This document shows, piece after piece, positions 60,168-64,000 of a stretch of DNA of 64,000 bases. The DNA is from Halotalea alkalilenta (lineage in GTDB: Bacteria; Pseudomonadota; Gammaproteobacteria; Pseudomonadales; Halomonadaceae). A program made the position numbers and the translations under genes. Numbering within the stretch: position 1 is the first letter of the stretch; the number at the start of each line of letters is the position of its first letter. The stretch lies in contig NZ_CP015243.1 of assembly GCF_001648175.1 (NCBI RefSeq), forward strand, positions 3,472,001-3,536,000, written 5' to 3'. The notes below the pieces were generated by a model. It was not told the origin of the DNA, made no database searches, and saw nothing but the letters and a program-made list of their open reading frames with translations.

Positions 60168-61228
60168 CCCAGTTGCCGATCAGCTCCTCGTCCACCACCG
60201 ATGCGCGAACCGCCGACGTAGCGACGCTGAGCGCACCGCGCAATCTCCCCCGCTGGGCTGCTCACGCCGCAGCGTTGCTCAACGCCTTTCATCGCCATCG
60301 CCGTCCGCTGGCATTCGAGCTGGGAGGAAGGACGCTCGAGCTGAGCATCGCGCCCGCGACGAACACGCCGGCGCTGCCGCTCACCTACGATCTTCGCCTC
60401 GCCGGAGGCATCGCCAGACTCTCCATGGAGGGGGCGGCACTGGTCGCGCTGAGCGCCCACCTGCCTGATGCAACGTCGCTGCTCGATGCCGACCGCTCGC
60501 TGCAGGCGCTATGGCTCGAGTTCGCCTTGATCGAACGGATCGAGGCACTGGAAAACCATCTCGGTGGACCAATACGCCTGCATGCGCTCCGAGGCGTTTT
60601 CGCAGGCAACATCGATCTGCGCTTGTCGCTGCAGCTGCACGATGCAGAGCGCCTTCATCACCTTCATCTGGAACTCGACCACGAAGCGGCGACCCGCCTG
60701 CTGGCGCTGATCGCCCATGGCTGGCCTTCGAGCCCACGCAGCGCCCACCGGCTCGCCATGGCCTTGAGCCTCAGCGCCGGTCATCAACGGCTGAGCATCG
60801 AGGAGCTGGCGTCGCTGCGCCCGGGCGACGTGGTGATGCTCGAACGGGACAACGACGAAGAGACGCTGGAGCTCGCTGGGCGACCGATCGCCCAGGTCGG
60901 CGGCACGCCTCCCCGCCTGCTCACCCCCCGCCATCGCTGGACCCATGGAGAAACGCCGATGACCGACCACCGCACCGCGCCCGCCGCCCCTGATGAGCTC
61001 GACGATCTCGACCAGCTGCCGCTGCGGCTGGTCGCCGAACTGGGCCACTTCGAACTGACCCTGGGCGAGCTGCGTGAGCTCGGCGAGGGCAGCGTACTGC
61101 CGGTCGAGCGGCCGTTGGATGACAGCGTGCTGCTGCGCATCAACGGCAAGCGCGTCGGCAGCGGCCGCTTGGTCCAGCTCGGCGAAAAGCTCGGCGTACA
61201 GATCACCAGGATGCCGGGAGATGAATGA
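60164..61228 (+). CDS. sctQ: T3SS sorting platform protein SctQ
   Basis: The protein has 354 residues from MTQLPISSSS. The C-terminal SpoA domain is seen at about 285-350 (DQLPLRLVAELGHFELTLGE, ILPVERPLDD-like SVLPVERPLDD, SVLLRINGKRVGSGRLVQLG). A first SpoA-like region lies near 200-245. It forms the cytoplasmic pods that load substrates. It overlaps sctO by 4 bases and sctR by 8. An internal in-frame start exists at 60959 (listed separately). Confidence 0.9.
   Translation: MTQLPISSSSTTDARTADVATLSAPRNLPRWAAHAAALLNAFHRHRRPLAFELGGRTLELSIAPATNTPALPLTYDLRLAGGIARLSMEGAALVALSAHLPDATSLLDADRSLQALWLEFALIERIEALENHLGGPIRLHALRGVFAGNIDLRLSLQLHDAERLHHLHLELDHEAATRLLALIAHGWPSSPRSAHRLAMALSLSAGHQRLSIEELASLRPGDVVMLERDNDEETLELAGRPIAQVGGTPPRLLTPRHRWTHGETPMTDHRTAPAAPDELDDLDQLPLRLVAELGHFELTLGELRELGEGSVLPVERPLDDSVLLRINGKRVGSGRLVQLGEKLGVQITRMPGDE
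60959..61228 (+). CDS. internal start giving SctQ-C (SpoA domain alone)
   Basis: ATG at 60959 is in frame with sctQ (Met266, MTDHRTAPA) and has TGGAG 9 bases upstream. It would yield an 89-residue product containing just the C-terminal SpoA domain. Yersinia YscQ and Salmonella SpaO use the same trick, with the short form being structural. Seen here from sequence only. Confidence 0.6.
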   Translation: MTDHRTAPAAPDELDDLDQLPLRLVAELGHFELTLGELRELGEGSVLPVERPLDDSVLLRINGKRVGSGRLVQLGEKLGVQITRMPGDE

Positions 61229-61877
61229 GTTCCAGCCCAACCTGATGGCGATCATCGTCGTCGTCTCCACCATCGGCCTCGTGCCGCTGGCGGTGGTGAC
61301 GATGACCGGTTTCCTCAAGATCTCGGTGGTGCTGTTTCTGATCAGGAACGCGCTCGGCGTACAGCAAACCCCGCCCAACCTGGTGCTCTACGGCATTGCG
61401 CTGATCCTCACCGTGTACATCACCACCCCCTTGGTCAGCGAGATGTACACCCGCCTCGAGCAGCACGGCGCGGGACTCGAGAACGTCGAGCAGATCCGCC
61501 AGACCGGTGAGGCGCTGCGCGCACCGCTGCAGGACTATCTCTCCCGCTACGCCAACGAGCGCGAGCGCGCCTTCTTCATCGACGCGACCGAAAGCCTTTG
61601 GTCGCAGGAGAGCCGCGAGCAGCTCAAGGACGACGACCTAGTGGTACTGGTCCCTGCCTTCGTCAGCTCAGAGCTCACCCGGGCCTTCGAGATCGGCTTT
61701 TTGATCTACATTCCCTTCCTGGTGATCGATCTGGTGGTGGCCAACGTATTGATGGCGATGGGCATGATGATGGTGTCGCCGACGCTGATCTCGATTCCGC
61801 TGAAGATCTTCCTGTTCGTGGCGGTCGACGGTTGGTCACGGCTGATGCACGGCCTGATCCTGAGCTACGGGGGCTAG
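61221..61877 (+). CDS. sctR: T3SS export apparatus protein SctR
   Basis: The protein has 218 residues from the ATG at 61221, with AGGATG upstream. About four transmembrane segments and the FliP-family signatures VTMTGFLKISVVLFLIRNAL and ELTRAFEIGFLIYIPFLVID are present. It forms the core of the export gate with SctS and SctT. It overlaps sctQ by 8 bases and ends 3 bases before sctS. Confidence 0.95.
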   Translation: MNEFQPNLMAIIVVVSTIGLVPLAVVTMTGFLKISVVLFLIRNALGVQQTPPNLVLYGIALILTVYITTPLVSEMYTRLEQHGAGLENVEQIRQTGEALRAPLQDYLSRYANERERAFFIDATESLWSQESREQLKDDDLVVLVPAFVSSELTRAFEIGFLIYIPFLVIDLVVANVLMAMGMMMVSPTLISIPLKIFLFVAVDGWSRLMHGLILSYGG

Positions 61878-61879
61878 CG

Positions 61880-62149
61880 ATGGGCAGCGAGGTCTATCTC
61901 TCGACGATGCAGAGCGCGCTGTGGCTGGTGCTGCTGCTTTCCGCCCCGCCGCTGCTGGTGGCGATCGCGATCGGCCTGGGAGTCGGCTTGCTGCAGGCGC
62001 TCACTCAAATACAGGACCAGACCCTGCCGCAGGGGGTCAAGCTCGCGGCGGTACTGCTGGTGTTGATCCTGGTCGGCCCGCTGCTCGCCGGGCAGGTGGT
62101 CAGCCTGGCCGACCAAGTGCTCGACGGCTTCGCGGTCTGGACCCGCTGA
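61880..62149 (+). CDS. sctS: T3SS export apparatus protein SctS
   Basis: The protein has 89 residues with two hydrophobic hairpin segments (WLVLLLSAPPLLVAIAIGLG, KLAAVLLVLILVGPLLAGQV). LLQALTQIQDQTLP is the FliQ-family signature. It joins SctR and SctT in the export gate. The stop overlaps the sctT start (TGATG). Confidence 0.95.
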   Translation: MGSEVYLSTMQSALWLVLLLSAPPLLVAIAIGLGVGLLQALTQIQDQTLPQGVKLAAVLLVLILVGPLLAGQVVSLADQVLDGFAVWTR

Positions 62150-62967
62150 TGCCCTTTTACGACCAGCTCAGCCAGGCGCTCACCGAGCTCGCCTATCCGC
62201 TGATCGCTTCATGGGCGCTGGCGATGGCGCGCGCGCTGGGCATGATCATGGTCACCCCGGCGTTCAATCGTCTTGGCCTGACCGGGTTGATCCGCAGCGC
62301 GGTCGCAGCGACCCTGTCGCTGCCGCTGGTCGCGACGACCTTCCAGATGCTCGAGGCGGGCGATGGGCTGGACACCTTGACGATGACCGGGCTGCTGATC
62401 AAGGAAGTGATGATCGGGGTGATGCTGGGGCTGCTCTTCGGTGTGCCATTCTGGGCCGCCGAAGCCGCCGGCGAGCTGATCGACCTGCAGCGTGGCTCGA
62501 CCATGGCGCAGCTGCTCGATCCGATGAACGCCACCGAGAGCGGGGTCACCGCGACCATGCTCGGCATCCTGATGGTGCTGCTGTTTTTCATCAGCGGCGG
62601 GTTCCTGACCCTGGTCCAGGGCTTCTACTACAGCTACCAGCTATGGCCTCCGCTGGCCTTCATGCCGCCTCTTTCACAGCAGGGCGCCCTGGCCTTGCTG
62701 GCGCTGCTCGACCAGGTGATGCGTATCGCCATCGTAATGGTCGCACCGCTCGTGGTCGCGCTGCTGATCGCCGATATCATGCTCGCCTACCTGGCCAGGA
62801 TGTCGCCCAACCTGCACGTCTTCGACCTGTCGCTGTCGATCAAGAACCTGCTGTTCGCCTTCCTGGTGGTGCTTTATCTGATCTTCCTCGTCCCTCAGCT
62901 GCTCGGCGAACTCGGCAGCGTCGGCGACAACCTCTCGCACTTCTCGATGCAGCAACCTCCCGGCTGA
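62149..62967 (+). CDS. sctT: T3SS export apparatus protein SctT
   Basis: The protein has 272 residues, FliR family, with about seven transmembrane segments. Typical features are MIMVTPAFNRLGLTGLIRSA, PFWAAEAAGELIDLQRGST and DIMLAYLARMSPNLHVFDLS. It caps the export gate. It overlaps sctS by one base. The sctU gene starts 13 bases after it. Confidence 0.95.
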   Translation: MPFYDQLSQALTELAYPLIASWALAMARALGMIMVTPAFNRLGLTGLIRSAVAATLSLPLVATTFQMLEAGDGLDTLTMTGLLIKEVMIGVMLGLLFGVPFWAAEAAGELIDLQRGSTMAQLLDPMNATESGVTATMLGILMVLLFFISGGFLTLVQGFYYSYQLWPPLAFMPPLSQQGALALLALLDQVMRIAIVMVAPLVVALLIADIMLAYLARMSPNLHVFDLSLSIKNLLFAFLVVLYLIFLVPQLLGELGSVGDNLSHFSMQQPPG

Positions 62968-62980
62968 GGATCCCACCGCC

Positions 62981-64000
62981 ATGAGCCAACGGAGCAGCGA
63001 GGAGAAATCACTCCCGGCGTCGCAGAAGAAGCTCCGCGACGCGCGCAGGAAAGGCCAGGTCGACAACAGCACCGACATGGTCACCGCGATGGTGATGCTG
63101 GCGGCGACGCTCTACCTCGGCTACGCCGCTGCGCAGCTGGTGGCGAGCCTGGTCGGCTTGTTCCAGCTCGCCGCTGAGGCCTGGCAGCAGCCATTCGCCC
63201 TGCTCTGGCCGCGCATCCAGGCGAAGGCTGGCGAGACGCTGGTCGAACTGCTGCTGCCGCTGACCGCAGTGACGATCGTGGTATCGCTATTGACCAACCT
63301 GGCGATCATCCGTGGACTGGTGTTCTCCACCGAGCCGCTCAAGCCCCAGTTCGAGCGGATCAACCCGGTCGAAGGATTGAAGCGGATCTTCTCACTGCGC
63401 AGCTTGATCGAACTGCTCAAATCGCTGTTCAAGATGATCGCCCTGGGCAGCGCGATGGTGGTGATTTTCCGCTTCGCGCTGCAAATGCTGATGGATATTC
63501 CCCAGTGCGGGTTCGACTGCATCGCCGACGGCTTCCTGGCACTGCTGAAGCCGCTGGTGATCACTGCACTGCTGGCCTTCATGATCGTCGGCGGGCTCGA
63601 CATGCTATTGCAGCGCTGGCTGTTCCGACGCGACCAGCGGATGACCAAGAGCGAACAAAAGCGCGAGCGCAAGGACAGCGAGGGTGACCCCCTGCTCAAA
63701 CGCGAGCGCCAGCGTCGCCGCCGCGACATGCATGCGACCGGCGCACGCCAGGGCATCGAACATACTTCGCTGCTGATCGGCGCGCCCGGCGACTGGATGG
63801 TCGGTGTCCGCTACGTACGCGGCGAGACCCCGGTGCCGATAGTGACCTGTCGCGCCGACCCCGAACGCTCGGCCGGGCTCTACGCGGATTCCCGCAGCCA
63901 CCGCCTGCCGCTGCTTGGCCAACCGGCGCTCGCCGCGCGAGTCGCCAAGCGAGCCGGCAATGGAGAGCCCATTCCCGAAGGCACCTTCCAGGCGGTGGCC
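62981..64000 (+). CDS. sctU: T3SS switch protein SctU, partial, with altered NPTH site
   Basis: The first 340 residues of the FlhB/YscU family are present; the C-terminus is beyond the window. EEKSLPASQKKLRDARRKGQ starts the protein, with four transmembrane segments and a cytoplasmic DPLLKRERQRRRRDMH linker. The conserved site reads LLIGAPGDWMVGVRYVRGET, with Ala268-Pro-Gly-Asp271 in place of Asn-Pro-Thr-His. The Asn that cyclises during autocleavage is missing. The rest of the C-terminal domain looks normal (ETPVPIVTCRA). Confidence 0.93.
   Translation, partial: MSQRSSEEKSLPASQKKLRDARRKGQVDNSTDMVTAMVMLAATLYLGYAAAQLVASLVGLFQLAAEAWQQPFALLWPRIQAKAGETLVELLLPLTAVTIVVSLLTNLAIIRGLVFSTEPLKPQFERINPVEGLKRIFSLRSLIELLKSLFKMIALGSAMVVIFRFALQMLMDIPQCGFDCIADGFLALLKPLVITALLAFMIVGGLDMLLQRWLFRRDQRMTKSEQKRERKDSEGDPLLKRERQRRRRDMHATGARQGIEHTSLLIGAPGDWMVGVRYVRGETPVPIVTCRADPERSAGLYADSRSHRLPLLGQPALAARVAKRAGNGEPIPEGTFQAVA

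Overview
The window is high-GC gammaproteobacterial DNA, most like the Halomonadaceae (Halomonas/Kushneria/Salinicola relatives). I base this on the three-subunit proton-pumping transhydrogenase, NhaA, the YdiJ-type dehydrogenase and the GC-rich codon use. The family assignment is an inference and no marker gene settles it. About 85 features are supported.

Layout. 1-11.3 kb is mostly minus-strand catabolism and redox: a FadR-type regulator, RpiB-type isomerase and hydroxyacid dehydrogenase operon; a cupin; two zinc alcohol dehydrogenases with a CBS-domain protein; an acetoin/2,3-butanediol SDR; a succinate-semialdehyde-type dehydrogenase; and pntAA-pntAB-pntB. 11.9-20.0 kb is a guanidine assimilation locus. 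A recognisable ykkC (guanidine-I) riboswitch leads an ABC importer, two UAAP-family proteins (carboxyguanidine deiminase type) and a biotin-dependent carboxylase normally labelled urea carboxylase. Allophanate hydrolase is not next to it. 20-26.2 kb carries a LysR regulator divergent from a YdiJ-type FAD/Fe-S dehydrogenase, a zinc-ribbon protein, a cupin and a SIMPL protein.

26.4-27.4 kb holds a small secreted protein built from five 14-residue repeats, an upstream region with several palindromes, and a tandem pair of tRNA-Asn genes with a clear promoter. 27.4-38 kb is accessory DNA after the tRNAs: intact SDR, MFS, SnoaL-like and LysR/TetR genes lie among an IS3-family element, an IS256 remnant, a cut-off GH1 glycosidase, and decayed TetR, LysR, MarR, deacetylase and hydroxyacid dehydrogenase pieces. 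38-44 kb returns to intact genes: nhaA, then a TetR-led electrophile and peroxide defence operon (DJ-1/PfpI, aldehyde dehydrogenase, Ohr, zinc-free MDR).

44-64 kb is a type III secretion system of the rhizobial (Rhc) type. It has a large HrpF/NolX/HrpK-type translocator candidate, a NopA-like needle candidate, sctD, sctX-like, sctY, sctV, a secretin split into sctC2 and sctC1 with two lipoproteins between them, a 73-residue unknown, sctI-J-K-L-N-O-Q-R-S-T and the start of sctU. Most apparatus genes overlap by 1-8 bases and must be co-translated. The most unusual observations are that SctU has Ala-Pro-Gly-Asp where the autocleavage Asn-Pro-Thr-His should be, that no sctP-like ruler lies between sctO and sctQ, that SctQ has an internal start, and that the translocator ends in three 106-residue EF-hand-like repeats.
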